From NCBI GenBank assembly GCA_002337545.1, contig DDGE01000026.1, positions 1 through 36,368 on the forward strand: a stretch of 36,368 nt of DNA, written 5' to 3'. The stretch comes from Phycisphaerales bacterium UBA1910. GTDB lineage: Bacteria; Planctomycetota; Phycisphaerae; Phycisphaerales; UBA1924. Below are positions 1 to 8,179 of this stretch, one piece after another. Within the stretch, counting starts at the first letter, position 1. Each line of letters begins with the position of its first letter. Made by a program: the position numbers and the translations under genes. The notes under the pieces are model-generated. The model ran no database searches and had not been told where the DNA came from. It saw nothing but the letters and a program-made list of their open reading frames with translations.

Positions 1-865
1 CAGACTCGCCTCGATCCGCAGCAACCAGATCCGGGCGCTTGAGCTCACGCACCTTGAGCACGATCATGTACTCGTACATTGCCTGCAATCGACAGTATGT
101 CCACCCCGCTCGCCCATCGAGAAACCCGCGACCGAGTACATACATGTACACGAACTTCAGCAAGGGTCGGCAGGGCATACGGAACGAGATATTTTTGAGT
201 TCCAACCGGCGGGTGTTGCGGTCCGAGGAAAACAGGTTTCCCAGCTTCACCGGGTTTTCCGACAGCGCCTTCATGGTCTCGTTGGCCTCGTAGGTCGAGT
301 ACCGGTTGTGGCGCTCGATCCACTCGCGGATACCCTTGGAAAAGTTGTAGTGAATGAAGTGCTCGCGAAGGTATCCGACATCCCCGTCAACGATGGGGAT
401 CGGGTTGGCATCACGCGCAAACCGGATTCTGGGCGGCTGGAAGAATCGCATGATGTTGCCCGGGGGCATCGCGTTTTTGAGCCACTTGCCCTTGTAGATA
501 TTTCTGCGGCCACCGTAATACGCGACGGGGTCGTTCTTCTCGATCGAACGCGCACCTGATTCCCACTCGGACGCGATCTTTTCGATTTCTGCGCGGAGCT
601 CGGGCGTCATCCGCTCATCCGCATCGAGATAGAACACCCATCGGTGCTTGAACTCGATGTTCTCCATCGCCCAGTTCTGATGATTCCCACGCCCGTCATA
701 CGGGCGCTCGAACCAACGAGCACCCGCGGCTTCGCTGATCTCGCGCGTGCGGTCTGTCGAGAGCGAATCGAGAACCACGATATCGTCCGCCCACGATACA
801 GACTCGAGCAAGCCCGGGAGGTTCTGCTCTTCATTGAGCGTCTGGATGAAGATCGAGATAGTCAT
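1..865 (-). CDS. Family 2 glycosyltransferase, C-terminus cut by the window edge
   Basis: The frame stays open from an ATG at 865 to base 1, giving at least 288 residues, so the true C-terminus lies outside the window. The protein starts MTISIFIQTLNEEQNLPGLL, the GT-A nucleotide-sugar-binding start of family 2 enzymes. FYLDADER near residues 73-80 is the metal-binding DXD-type motif. The rest resembles the WaaE/KdtX-type subgroup, which adds a hexose to lipopolysaccharide or exopolysaccharide precursors on the cytoplasmic face of the membrane; this subgroup match is from memory. GGAA lies six bases before the ATG as a weak ribosome site. It follows the FkbM-type gene by 56 bases and is probably the last visible gene of a five-gene minus-strand operon. 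The sugar donor and acceptor cannot be read from the sequence. Confidence 0.85.
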   Translation of the reverse strand, partial: MTISIFIQTLNEEQNLPGLLESVSWADDIVVLDSLSTDRTREISEAAGARWFERPYDGRGNHQNWAMENIEFKHRWVFYLDADERMTPELRAEIEKIASEWESGARSIEKNDPVAYYGGRRNIYKGKWLKNAMPPGNIMRFFQPPRIRFARDANPIPIVDGDVGYLREHFIHYNFSKGIREWIERHNRYSTYEANETMKALSENPVKLGNLFSSDRNTRRLELKNISFRMPCRPLLKFVYMYVLGRGFLDGRAGWTYCRLQAMYEYMIVLKVRELKRPDLVAADRGES

Positions 866-921
866 GAGCGATTCCGTTTGGTCCTACTGCGTTTGGTGGT
901 CGTCGAGATCTGCGTCCGGCT

Positions 922-1857
922 TTAGGCCATGCTGTTGCGGAGGTCTCGCACACTCCATATCCGTGCATGATTCGTGTCCTTGGCGAGCTGAACCGCGAGT
1001 ATGTCGTGCGCGTTCTGGACATCCTCTTTGTTCGCGATCCTGAACAGCCGGGTCCGGAACAAGCTCCGGCACACACCGTAGTATGCACGCGACTGATCGC
1101 TCATCTTCGATTGGACAAATGCTTTGACTTCCTGATCGTGCGATTCGAACAGCACAAAGCGGAAACCGGGGTGTGATAGGAGTTCGGGGAGCAGGCGCGC
1201 CTCCGCACCCTCGACATCCAGCTTGGCACCGTACGCGTTGCCGTTGGTCGTTTCGCGGAGGAAATCCTTTGCGTTGCGAACTTCAACGCGATGGCTGTCC
1301 TCTGAGACAGGTGTTTCAGAGATACTCGCGGTGCCTGTGTGTGTCTGAGAGCCCGTGATATAAAACTCGCCTTCCTCATCCCAGAGCCCGCACCGGTGCA
1401 GGGTCATGTGCTCGATCCTGTTCTGCGAAATCACTTCTTCGATCCGATCGCCGAGCTCAGGCTGAGGTTCGACGAGATGCACCCACCCGTCTGGGCGGAC
1501 GGCATCATGAACGAGGAACGCAACGCTCCCATAGTTTGCGCCGATATCGAGGAACACATCACCGGGTCGCAGCAAGCCTTTGCAGATCGAGACGATCTTG
1601 GGATCAGGCGTGCCGAAGAGATACAGCATCCGCCCGTTATAGTCATCGAGACGGGCAGTGATGCGCACTCGATTCCTGAGCTTGCATGGGATCTCCACGC
1701 TCTTGCGAAGCCCGGGAAACCTGCTGCTCAAAGACTGACTCATCGTCCCGATTCCGGACCGGATTGGGATCAGACGGCAGAAGGCCGCGACCAATCTCAT
1801 CGAGATTTTTTCATATGTGGACACGGGCCCTCTTTCTGTCTGCGTGGATTGTATCAC
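922..1857 (-). CDS. FkbM-family SAM-dependent methyltransferase
   Basis: 311 residues from the GTG at 1857. VFLDIGANYG (101-110) is the SAM-binding motif I, VEPQP (129-133) the acidic end of strand 2, and KLDVEGAE (212-219) the signature of the FkbM O-methyltransferase family. These enzymes methylate hydroxyls of sugars or secondary metabolites, and in polysaccharide loci usually sugar hydroxyls. The GTG at 1857 overlaps the stop of the preceding acyltransferase (GTGA), which suggests coupling. A second GTG at 1824 has a better ribosome site (GAAAGAGGG just upstream) and may be the real start, which would shorten the protein by 11 residues. It sits between an acyltransferase and a glycosyltransferase, so a role in decorating a glycan is likely. 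The substrate is unknown. Confidence 0.85.
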   Translation of the reverse strand: MIQSTQTERGPVSTYEKISMRLVAAFCRLIPIRSGIGTMSQSLSSRFPGLRKSVEIPCKLRNRVRITARLDDYNGRMLYLFGTPDPKIVSICKGLLRPGDVFLDIGANYGSVAFLVHDAVRPDGWVHLVEPQPELGDRIEEVISQNRIEHMTLHRCGLWDEEGEFYITGSQTHTGTASISETPVSEDSHRVEVRNAKDFLRETTNGNAYGAKLDVEGAEARLLPELLSHPGFRFVLFESHDQEVKAFVQSKMSDQSRAYYGVCRSLFRTRLFRIANKEDVQNAHDILAVQLAKDTNHARIWSVRDLRNSMA

Positions 1858-2417
1858 GCGCTCTTCTCGCTCGTTTCGGCGTCTTTCATCTGACGGTCCC
1901 GGATCGGTTTGGCGGGAGAACCCACACAGACCTTCCAGCTGGGAAGATCTGTGAACACGCTCGAGCGTGCGCCGACGACGGATTCTTCACCGATCGTGAC
2001 GCCCGGGGCGACAAAGACATCCGCGGCGATCCATGTTCCTGCGCCAATCGTGATCGGCATCGGAATCAACGGGCGATTGCGGAGTTCAAAGTCGTGCGTT
2101 GCACCGCACAGGTACGAGTATTGCGAGATCACGACACGCTCACCGAGCGTAATCCGCTCGACGCAATAGCAATCCACATCATCAGCGATCGTCGCACGCG
2201 CGCCCATGGTCAGGTTCCACGGCGCCCAGATCGTTGCCCTGGGATACACGCGGGCACTTGGGTGCAGATCCGCACCAAAGAAACGCAGGAGCATGTTCCG
2301 CCATGCATGGAATGGTCGCGGCGAGAACCTGAAGATCGTTGATTGCACGATCCCCCAGACCACACGCATGATTCGGTTCTTGACTGAGTGCGGGCTGGGC
2401 GCGGGATTGGGGCTCAT
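1854..2417 (-). CDS. WcaF-like hexapeptide-repeat acyltransferase (third of three)
   Basis: 187 residues. The N-terminal helix region (FRFSPRPFHAWRNMLLRFFG, about 29-48) and the WAPWNLTMG segment (64-72) are typical of the colanic-acid WcaF and maltose O-acetyltransferase-like group. A left-handed beta-helix of [LIV]-G-x4 repeats follows. ATHDF (106-110) carries the expected catalytic His108, and VGSPAKPIRD closes the domain. Family members transfer acetyl from acetyl-CoA to a sugar hydroxyl. The ATG overlaps the stop of the upstream paralogue as ATGA, and its own stop overlaps the GTG start of the FkbM-type gene, so the genes are almost certainly one transcript. The acceptor is unknown, but the neighbours point to an exopolysaccharide or lipid-linked glycan. 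Confidence 0.88.
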   Translation of the reverse strand: MSPNPAPSPHSVKNRIMRVVWGIVQSTIFRFSPRPFHAWRNMLLRFFGADLHPSARVYPRATIWAPWNLTMGARATIADDVDCYCVERITLGERVVISQYSYLCGATHDFELRNRPLIPMPITIGAGTWIAADVFVAPGVTIGEESVVGARSSVFTDLPSWKVCVGSPAKPIRDRQMKDAETSEKSA

Positions 2418-2947
2418 GGCTTTGACCCCGATCGCGCGGCATACTCACGCTGCTTGATCGCACGGGTTGGTTGTCCAACCGAGATCGTCCAAGGATCCGT
2501 GCGCTGCGCCGGATCAACAAGTCCTCGTGCGCCCACCACCGTGCCCTCCGACACCACTGCCCCGCTGAGCACCAACGAGTCCGCGGCTACCCACGCGTCA
2601 TTTTCAATCACGATCGGTTCGTCAACCCTCGGGTGACCGGGCTGTTGAGGCGACCGCATCCTTGTCGAAACGATAGAGAGTTGCGACACAACACTCCGAG
2701 CGCCGAGCGTCACGGGGGAGGAGCAGTTGATGATTGCATGGTCGCCAACGATTGCGAGCTCGTGCATTGTCAGATTCCATGGGCAGTCGATGCGCGCGGA
2801 ACGACGAATCTTGGCACGATTGTGTACTTGAGCTCCGAAAAACCGCAGCACCCCACGCCGATAGCGGTGCGCCACATGTGGGGAGCAGCGGAAGAGCCTC
2901 GCACCGATCGTGCGCCAGAGGGTTTGTTTCCAGCCTGGTACGCTCAT
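2414..2947 (-). CDS. WcaF-like acyltransferase paralogue lacking the catalytic histidine (second of three)
   Basis: 177 residues from the ATG at 2947. I chose this start because it overlaps the upstream stop as ATGA; a longer frame exists to 3010. It shares the architecture of its two neighbours: SPHVAHRYRRGVLRFFGAQV, then DCPWNLTM, then hexapeptide repeats ending VVGARG and VGQPTRAIK. An ungapped alignment with the downstream copy puts Arg98 (TRMRSP) where that copy has the catalytic His108 (ATHDF). The first copy also keeps the histidine (GTHDM). The protein is therefore a likely inactive or re-purposed member. In this trimeric family it could be a structural partner of the active paralogues, or it may simply be decaying. 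The frame is intact and the operon overlaps are kept, which argues against a pseudogene. Confidence 0.82.
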   Translation of the reverse strand: MSVPGWKQTLWRTIGARLFRCSPHVAHRYRRGVLRFFGAQVHNRAKIRRSARIDCPWNLTMHELAIVGDHAIINCSSPVTLGARSVVSQLSIVSTRMRSPQQPGHPRVDEPIVIENDAWVAADSLVLSGAVVSEGTVVGARGLVDPAQRTDPWTISVGQPTRAIKQREYAARSGSKP

Positions 2948-3528
2948 GCCGCGTCTTCTCCCGAACCCTGCTCGTTGGGCTCGACCCGCTTGGCCGGGTT
3001 GCCCCGCCACTCGCTGCCGGGTTCAGTCGATCGGTAGACGCTCGAACGCGCGTGCACGATGGTCTGATCACCGAGCACGACCTCCGGGCCGATGTAGGCG
3101 TCAAAGCCGACAAAGCAGCCCTGCCCCAGGGTGATGGGCGGTTTGATGAGCGGGAACATCGGATCGGTCATGTCGTGTGTGCCCGCACACAGGTGGGCCT
3201 TGCAATCAATGACACAACCATCGCCGATGACGATGGGTCCGAGTGAGTACAGGATCACCCGGTCTTCGATGATGACATCATCCCCGAGCGTGATATTCCA
3301 TGGGACCACGATGTCAACATCGCGCGCGAGTTGGCATCGCACACCCACACGCCCACCAAACAGGCGGAGAATGCTTGCGCGAGCGGAAGGGATGGTGACC
3401 CAGACACACCGCCCGAGCGTACCCCAGAGCGCACGCACAAGCTTTTGCTTGGGTGTCCACACACTCCGTCGCTTCGGGGCGGGTACACCCGATAACTGGT
3501 TCGGTTTGGTCTCGTCGGAGTTGCTCAC
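2944..3528 (-). CDS. WcaF-like hexapeptide-repeat acyltransferase (first of three)
   Basis: 194 residues from a GTG at 3528, which has AGGA five bases upstream. The same frame can also start further upstream at 3585, but that adds a stretch unlike the family. ARASILRLFGGRVG, then VPWNITLGDD, then left-handed beta-helix repeats identify the WcaF-like O-acetyltransferase group. CAGTHDM holds the catalytic histidine (about His118), and RGNPAKRVEP closes the domain. It is the first gene of the minus-strand operon and diverges from the sulfotransferase at 3658 across roughly 130 bases that must carry both promoters. Its stop overlaps the next start (ATGA). It probably O-acetylates a sugar during surface-polysaccharide assembly; the substrate is not known. 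Confidence 0.85.
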   Translation of the reverse strand: MSNSDETKPNQLSGVPAPKRRSVWTPKQKLVRALWGTLGRCVWVTIPSARASILRLFGGRVGVRCQLARDVDIVVPWNITLGDDVIIEDRVILYSLGPIVIGDGCVIDCKAHLCAGTHDMTDPMFPLIKPPITLGQGCFVGFDAYIGPEVVLGDQTIVHARSSVYRSTEPGSEWRGNPAKRVEPNEQGSGEDAA

Positions 3529-3612
3529 ACTCGTCCTATCGGCCAGTAAAGGAATGAACCCCAGAGAGGTCGCGCGGAGGAACAAAATTCGGGTCGGTGT
3601 GCGCTGGGGGTC

Positions 3613-3618
3613 TATTGT
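3613..3618 (+). promoter_or_regulatory. Possible -10 element of the sulfotransferase promoter
   Basis: TATTGT lies 39 bases before the ATG at 3658, within the divergent gap between the two polysaccharide blocks. GAGAGAACG before the ATG can act as a ribosome site. No good -35 hexamer is present at 16-18 bases, so the call is weak. Confidence 0.25.
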
Positions 3619-3657
3619 ACTCGGCGGATAAAGCCGAATACGCGTTGAGAGAACGAC

Positions 3658-4563
3658 ATGTCGCTGACGAAAAAGCTCGAAAACCTGACAAAGGCCTGTC
3701 TCCCACCCGCGGGAGCACGATTGGCCAAACGCGCGAGCGTCCGCACCCGTTATCGGTCACAACTCGCGGCGTGCCGATCGGGCTTTGCCCAGTTTGGCGA
3801 TCGATACCCGCAAACCACCCTCTTTGTGGCGGGTTTGCCGAAGAGCGGGACGACCTGGCTGGAAAAGATGATCGCGTCATACGAGGGGTTCCATGAGCTG
3901 ATGATCCCCGAGGTGGCAAAGCACGAGATGCTCACGGGGGGGTCACATGACTACGAACTCCCCGAGGACATGTTCACTCGTTTCGAGAACGCGCTGGTGC
4001 TGACCAAGATGCATGTTCATGGCTCCATCCACAACACACGCATACTTCGCGAATCCGGGATCAGGTATGTCGTGCTTTATCGAGATCTTCGCGATGTTGC
4101 GGTCAGCAACTTCTTCTATGTCCGAAACACCCCCTGGCACCCTGAGCACGCGATCTACAAGGGGACTGATCTGCGAACCGGGCTGATCCGATTCGCGGAA
4201 CGCACGCTCGGCGCGTACAGCGATTGGATCTACTCATGGCACAAGAACCATGATCCGGATCTGTGCCACATCATCCGGTACGAGCAGTTGCTGGAGAATG
4301 ATGCCGCAACGCTCAAACAGGTTGCCACTCATTTTCAGCTTGACGCATCCGATGAGACGATTGAAAAAATTACTAAAGCAAACAGCTTCAGCGCGATGAG
4401 CGGCGGACGCGAGAAGGGACGCGAAAGCGGCACAGACTTCGCACGCAAGGGTGTCGCAGGAGATTGGAAGAACCACTTTGACGACGAGATTCGCGCCAAA
4501 TACAAAGAAATCATTGGGCAGACTCTGATCGACTTTGGCTACGAACAATCATTGGATTGGTAA
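3658..4563 (+). CDS. PAPS-dependent sulfotransferase (cytosolic SULT-like)
   Basis: 301 residues, the usual length for Sulfotransfer_1 proteins. PKSGTTW (61-67) is the 5'-phosphosulfate-binding loop. KMHVH (117-121) aligns with the catalytic-histidine region of SULT enzymes. RDLRDVAVSNFF (142-153) is the 3'-phosphate-binding motif, and RKGVAGDWKN (263-272) is the C-terminal PAPS-binding and dimer motif. All key elements are present, so it should be active, moving sulfate from PAPS to a hydroxyl or amine. It opens the plus-strand polysaccharide block, 30 bases before a glycosyltransferase, so a glycan or glycolipid acceptor is likely. The PAPS supply genes lie about 19-26 kb downstream in this window. 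Confidence 0.92.
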   Translation: MSLTKKLENLTKACLPPAGARLAKRASVRTRYRSQLAACRSGFAQFGDRYPQTTLFVAGLPKSGTTWLEKMIASYEGFHELMIPEVAKHEMLTGGSHDYELPEDMFTRFENALVLTKMHVHGSIHNTRILRESGIRYVVLYRDLRDVAVSNFFYVRNTPWHPEHAIYKGTDLRTGLIRFAERTLGAYSDWIYSWHKNHDPDLCHIIRYEQLLENDAATLKQVATHFQLDASDETIEKITKANSFSAMSGGREKGRESGTDFARKGVAGDWKNHFDDEIRAKYKEIIGQTLIDFGYEQSLDW

Positions 4564-4593
4564 TCACGCACACTATTTCCGCGGGTACACACT

Positions 4594-5988
4594 TTGACAG
4601 TCTTAAACGCTCAATCCAGCACGAACAACGCGAAGAAAACCCGCGTGGTCATCCTGAATCAGTACTATGTCCCCGATGTCGCATCGACAGGGCATCTCCT
4701 GCATGAACTCGCTGTCGAGCTCGCAGAGCTCGGCTTCGAGGTCGAGGTCCTGACCGGACGCCCGAGCTATGGGCCGCCGGATACATGGCAGGACTGCCCG
4801 CTCAAAGAAGAGGTTGACGGCGTCAAGATCCGTCGTCTCAAGGTTGCACGCTTCGACAAGAACAACCTCGCTGGGCGCGCGTTCAACTACCTCACCTTTG
4901 TCATCCCCATGATCCTCACGGTGCTCTTCAAGTCCCGCAAGGACACGGTCTATCTCTACACCACCAACCCACCGTTCCTCGGCGCGATCGGATGGTTTGT
5001 CTCGCTCTTCCGCCGCCATCACTATGTCACCCTCCTCCACGACGCCCACCCCCAGCTCGGAGTCTGGGTGGGAACATTCAGGAAGGGCTCGCTCGTCGAG
5101 CGCGTATGGATGTCGCTGAATCGACGCAAGTACAAGCGTACCAAAGAAGCAATCGTGCTCTGCAGCGCCGCCAAGAAGCTCGTCGCGGAGACCTACCCGA
5201 TCACGCTCGAGCACATCCATGTCATCCCCAACTGGGCGGACGGCGAGGACCTGTTCCCAAAGAAGAAAGAAGACTCCGAGATCGCTCAAGAGCAGGGGTT
5301 CGTGGACGACTTCATCCTGCTCTACTCGGGCAACATGGGGCTCTATTACGACTTCGAGACCGTGCTTGGTGCGGCCAAGATGCTTGAGGGCGAACCATTC
5401 AAGCTCGTTCTCGTCGGGGGCGGCGGGAAGAAGACTCAGATCGAAGAGCACATCAAAGAACACAGCATGACCAATGTCGTCATGCTGCCCTACCAACCCT
5501 TCGAGAAACTCAACGACTCGCTCAATGCGTGCGACGCGTCGCTCGTCACGATCGCGAAAGGGATCGAGGGGATCAGCTTCCCCAGCAAGCTCTACACATC
5601 ACTCGCGGTCGGGAAAGCAATCGTCGCACTGAGCGAGGACTGGTCCGAGCTGCGTGAGATCGTCGAGGGTACGGAATGCGGCATCTGGTCCGCGTTGGGC
5701 GATTCGGAAGGGCTCGCAAACAAACTCCGCGTGCTCATCCACGACAAGCAAAAGACCGCGGACATGGGCAAGAGCGCTCGCGAAGTCTTCGACCAGGGCT
5801 ACACGCGTCAGGTTTGTGCAGCGAAGTACGCCGAGGTGCTCAAGCTCGCGGACCCCCAGTACAGCGCGGACGAAACACGCGAACGACGCGCGAATCTCGC
5901 GGATTGGCTCGCTGGAGGCGCAGCGGTTGTCACGCACCACGAGCACACGGTAACATCCGAGACCGAACCCGCGAAGGAGTCGGCATGA
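4594..5988 (+). CDS. WbuB-like family 4 glycosyltransferase
   Basis: 464 residues from a TTG start; no ATG is available near the N-terminus. RVVILNQYYVPDVASTGHLL (17-36) is the acceptor-domain start typical of WbuB-like enzymes. LLYSGNMGLYYDFETVLGAA and KLVLVGGGGKK form the GT-B donor domain. GISFPSKLYTSLAVGK (about 326-341) is the nucleotide-sugar-binding segment of this subgroup. Known relatives transfer deoxy or acetamido sugars to lipid-linked O-antigen or exopolysaccharide intermediates at the inner membrane. The last about 40 residues, rich in Ala, Thr and Glu, look like an unstructured tail. The stop overlaps the ATG of the formyltransferase (ATGA), implying coupled translation. The start codon is the main uncertainty. 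Confidence 0.88.
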   Translation: MTVLNAQSSTNNAKKTRVVILNQYYVPDVASTGHLLHELAVELAELGFEVEVLTGRPSYGPPDTWQDCPLKEEVDGVKIRRLKVARFDKNNLAGRAFNYLTFVIPMILTVLFKSRKDTVYLYTTNPPFLGAIGWFVSLFRRHHYVTLLHDAHPQLGVWVGTFRKGSLVERVWMSLNRRKYKRTKEAIVLCSAAKKLVAETYPITLEHIHVIPNWADGEDLFPKKKEDSEIAQEQGFVDDFILLYSGNMGLYYDFETVLGAAKMLEGEPFKLVLVGGGGKKTQIEEHIKEHSMTNVVMLPYQPFEKLNDSLNACDASLVTIAKGIEGISFPSKLYTSLAVGKAIVALSEDWSELREIVEGTECGIWSALGDSEGLANKLRVLIHDKQKTADMGKSAREVFDQGYTRQVCAAKYAEVLKLADPQYSADETRERRANLADWLAGGAAVVTHHEHTVTSETEPAKESA

Positions 5989-6764
5989 GCGCACCAGTCG
6001 AAGATCGCCCCCTCAAGCTCCTGTTTGTTACCGAGGACGATCCGCTCTATGTGATCCGGTTCTTCGAGGTCTTCTTTGAGGAGTACCCCAAAGACCAGAT
6101 CGAAATCGTCGGCGTCTCCGTGCAGGAGGCCTTCCACGAGCCCAAATGGAAAACCGCGAAGCGCATCTTCCGCTTCTATGGCCCCATCGATTTCTTCCGC
6201 CTGCTCGCGCGATACTTCAAGGTCAAACTCCGGGGCGATTCCATCGCCAAGCTCGCGGAAACCAAGGGACACCCCATCGTTTCGTGCGGATCAGTGAATG
6301 ATCCGGAATACATCGAGCGCGTGAAAGCGATCAATCCCGATGTCATCGCGTCCGTCGCGGCACCGGAGATCTTCAAGAAGCCGATTATCGAAACACCGAG
6401 CGTCGGGTGCATCAACATCCACTCGGGCCGGCTCCCGATCTATCGCGGGATGATGCCCAACTTCTGGCAGCTGCTCAAGGGCGAGAAGACCGCGTGCGTC
6501 ACGGTGCATGAAATGGTCGAGAAGCTCGACGCGGGCGGGATCCTTGGCACACTCGAATGGCCGCTCAAAGACAACGATTCCCTCGATCGTGTCATCACCG
6601 GAACCAAGCAGGACGGCGCACGATTAATGATCGATGTCCTCCTCAAGATGAAGAAGGGCGAAGCCATTGCTGAGCCCCTCGACATGTCCAACAAGCAATA
6701 CTTCAGCTTCCCGCAGCCGAAGGATGTCAAAGCGTTCCGCAAACGCGGACACAAGATGATCTGA
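5985..6764 (+). CDS. Formyltransferase-family protein (probable sugar N-formyltransferase)
   Basis: 259 residues from the ATG at 5985, which overlaps the upstream stop and follows a GAAGGAG ribosome site. NIHSGRLPIYRG (144-155) is the 10-formyl-tetrahydrofolate transferase signature with catalytic Asn144 and His146. VHEMVEKLDAGGIL supplies Asp182, completing the Asn-His-Asp triad known from methionyl-tRNA formyltransferase. The protein lacks the C-terminal tRNA-binding domain of Fmt and lies between a sugar transferase and a polysaccharide deacetylase. A role in N-formylating an amino-sugar nucleotide or glycan is therefore the best guess. Other uses of the fold (purine synthesis, polymyxin-type sugars) cannot be excluded. 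Only one base separates it from the next gene. Confidence 0.85.
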   Translation: MSAPVEDRPLKLLFVTEDDPLYVIRFFEVFFEEYPKDQIEIVGVSVQEAFHEPKWKTAKRIFRFYGPIDFFRLLARYFKVKLRGDSIAKLAETKGHPIVSCGSVNDPEYIERVKAINPDVIASVAAPEIFKKPIIETPSVGCINIHSGRLPIYRGMMPNFWQLLKGEKTACVTVHEMVEKLDAGGILGTLEWPLKDNDSLDRVITGTKQDGARLMIDVLLKMKKGEAIAEPLDMSNKQYFSFPQPKDVKAFRKRGHKMI

Positions 6765-6765
6765 T

Positions 6766-7623
6766 ATGAGCAAGCGTTTCGAAACAACCCGAGCCGCCAT
6801 GTCCATCGATGTCGAGGACTGGTTCCAGGTCGAGAACCTCAAGGGCGTGATCGCGAGCGACACATGGGACGAGCAGGACCTGCGTGTCGAACGCAACACC
6901 GATCGCATGCTCGAGCTCATGGACACCCACGGCGTCAGGTGCACCTGCTTCATCCTCGGCTGGGTCGCCGAGAAGTGCCCCGACCTGATCAAACGCATCG
7001 CAGACGCCGGGCATGAGATCGCGTCGCACGGCTACGGGCACGATCTGATCTACAACCTCTCCCACGACGAGTTCCGCGAGGACATGAAACGCGGCATCGG
7101 GATCGTCGAAGACCTCACCGGAGCCAAAATCCGCGGCTACCGCGCCCCATCGTTCTCCATCACCGACTGGTCGATCGACATCCTGCAGGAACTGGGACTC
7201 ACATACGACTCTTCCGCGTTTCCAACCGTCGCACATGACCGGTACGGCAAGCTCGCTGGCATGGATTCCGGGCAGCCCATCGTCGAGATCCGTGAGGGTT
7301 TCCATGAGGTCTGCGTGTCCGTGCTCAAAGTCGGGAAGAAGGGCATCCCCTGGGCGGGAGGCGGCTACTTCCGGCTCTTTCCCTACCCTGTGTTCAAGCG
7401 CGGCGTGAAGAAGATCCTCAACGCAGGCAACCCTTATGTCTTCTACATCCACCCGTGGGAAGTCGACCCGGGTCAGCCCCGTGTGGAAGGGCTCAAACGC
7501 TCACACAAGTTCCGCCATTACAACAATCTGGACCGGTGCGACGCACGCTTCGACGACCTGCTCAAGTCGTTCACCTGGCGACCGGTCGGCGAACTCCTCG
7601 ACGACGAACTCAAGAACGCCTGA
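6766..7623 (+). CDS. Polysaccharide deacetylase, PEP-CTERM-locus type
   Basis: 285 residues. MSIDVEDWFQV (12-22) with Asp15 and Asp18, SHGYGHD (87-93) with His88 and His92, and RAPSFSIT (126-133) are the NodB-type metal and catalytic motifs. The spacing, the DVEDWFQ start and FYIHPWEVDPGQPR near residue 230 match the subgroup found beside exosortase/PEP-CTERM exopolysaccharide genes (TIGR03006-like, from memory). It would remove N-acetyl groups from a glycan, probably during export. The N-terminus has no signal peptide. It ends the plus-strand block; its TGA abuts the stop of aroK as TGATCA with no bases between. It is consistent with the PEP-CTERM-like proteins at 16.8-19.0 kb. Confidence 0.9.
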   Translation: MSKRFETTRAAMSIDVEDWFQVENLKGVIASDTWDEQDLRVERNTDRMLELMDTHGVRCTCFILGWVAEKCPDLIKRIADAGHEIASHGYGHDLIYNLSHDEFREDMKRGIGIVEDLTGAKIRGYRAPSFSITDWSIDILQELGLTYDSSAFPTVAHDRYGKLAGMDSGQPIVEIREGFHEVCVSVLKVGKKGIPWAGGGYFRLFPYPVFKRGVKKILNAGNPYVFYIHPWEVDPGQPRVEGLKRSHKFRHYNNLDRCDARFDDLLKSFTWRPVGELLDDELKNA

Positions 7624-8160
7624 TCACATCCCCGCCGTATCGAGGGCGATCAACGCCTGCAGCACCGACTCCTCACGCACGCCGTCGATGTGGATGATCG
7701 AATGCGCGATCTCTCGGTAGAGTTCATCGCGTTGACCGAACAAGGTCTGTACCTCGCTCAACACATCGTCGCCGACGAGCGTCGGACGATCGGTATTGTC
7801 CGAGCGTGTTAATCGTTCGCGCAGTTCCTCGGGGGTTCCGCGCAGATAGACGATAATTGCGTGCGATCCGCGAAGGACATCGGCCGCACCCGGCGCGGTG
7901 GGGGTCCCGCCCCCGAGCGCGATGATCTGGCCCGGGGTCTTCAGTACCGAACGCAACGACTCGGTCTCAGCGCTGCGGAACGCATCGATCCCATCGCGTT
8001 CGATCGCCTCGCCGGGCCCGGACGCGCTCATGCGCTCCGCCACGACATCATCGAGATCAATGAAATCACGCCCGAGCCGCTGACTCATCAGCTTCCCGAG
8101 CGTGCTCTTGCCCGATGCACGCAGCCCGATCAGGATCAGGTTGGGCGTACCGGTTCTCAT
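7624..8160 (-). CDS. aroK: Shikimate kinase
   Basis: 178 residues, the normal size. GLRASGKST (12-20) is the ATP-binding P-loop, DLDD (35-38) and Arg62 (FRSAE) contact shikimate and magnesium, GGG (83-85) is the shikimate-binding glycine triplet, and RPTL (125-128) lies in the lid region. It phosphorylates shikimate at the 3-hydroxyl in the chorismate pathway, in the cytosol. It follows efp by 19 bases on the same strand and is probably cotranscribed with it. It ends exactly against the stop of the convergent deacetylase gene. This is a housekeeping gene and marks the edge of the polysaccharide block. Confidence 0.95.
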   Translation of the reverse strand: MRTGTPNLILIGLRASGKSTLGKLMSQRLGRDFIDLDDVVAERMSASGPGEAIERDGIDAFRSAETESLRSVLKTPGQIIALGGGTPTAPGAADVLRGSHAIIVYLRGTPEELRERLTRSDNTDRPTLVGDDVLSEVQTLFGQRDELYREIAHSIIHIDGVREESVLQALIALDTAGM

Positions 8161-8179
8161 TCTGTATTCCGATCGACGA

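Noticed and set aside
4603..5496. Long minus-strand open frame (297 codons) opposite the WbuB-like gene
   Set aside because: It is antisense to a clear glycosyltransferase, has no recognisable motifs, and reflects codon bias in the GC-rich sense gene.
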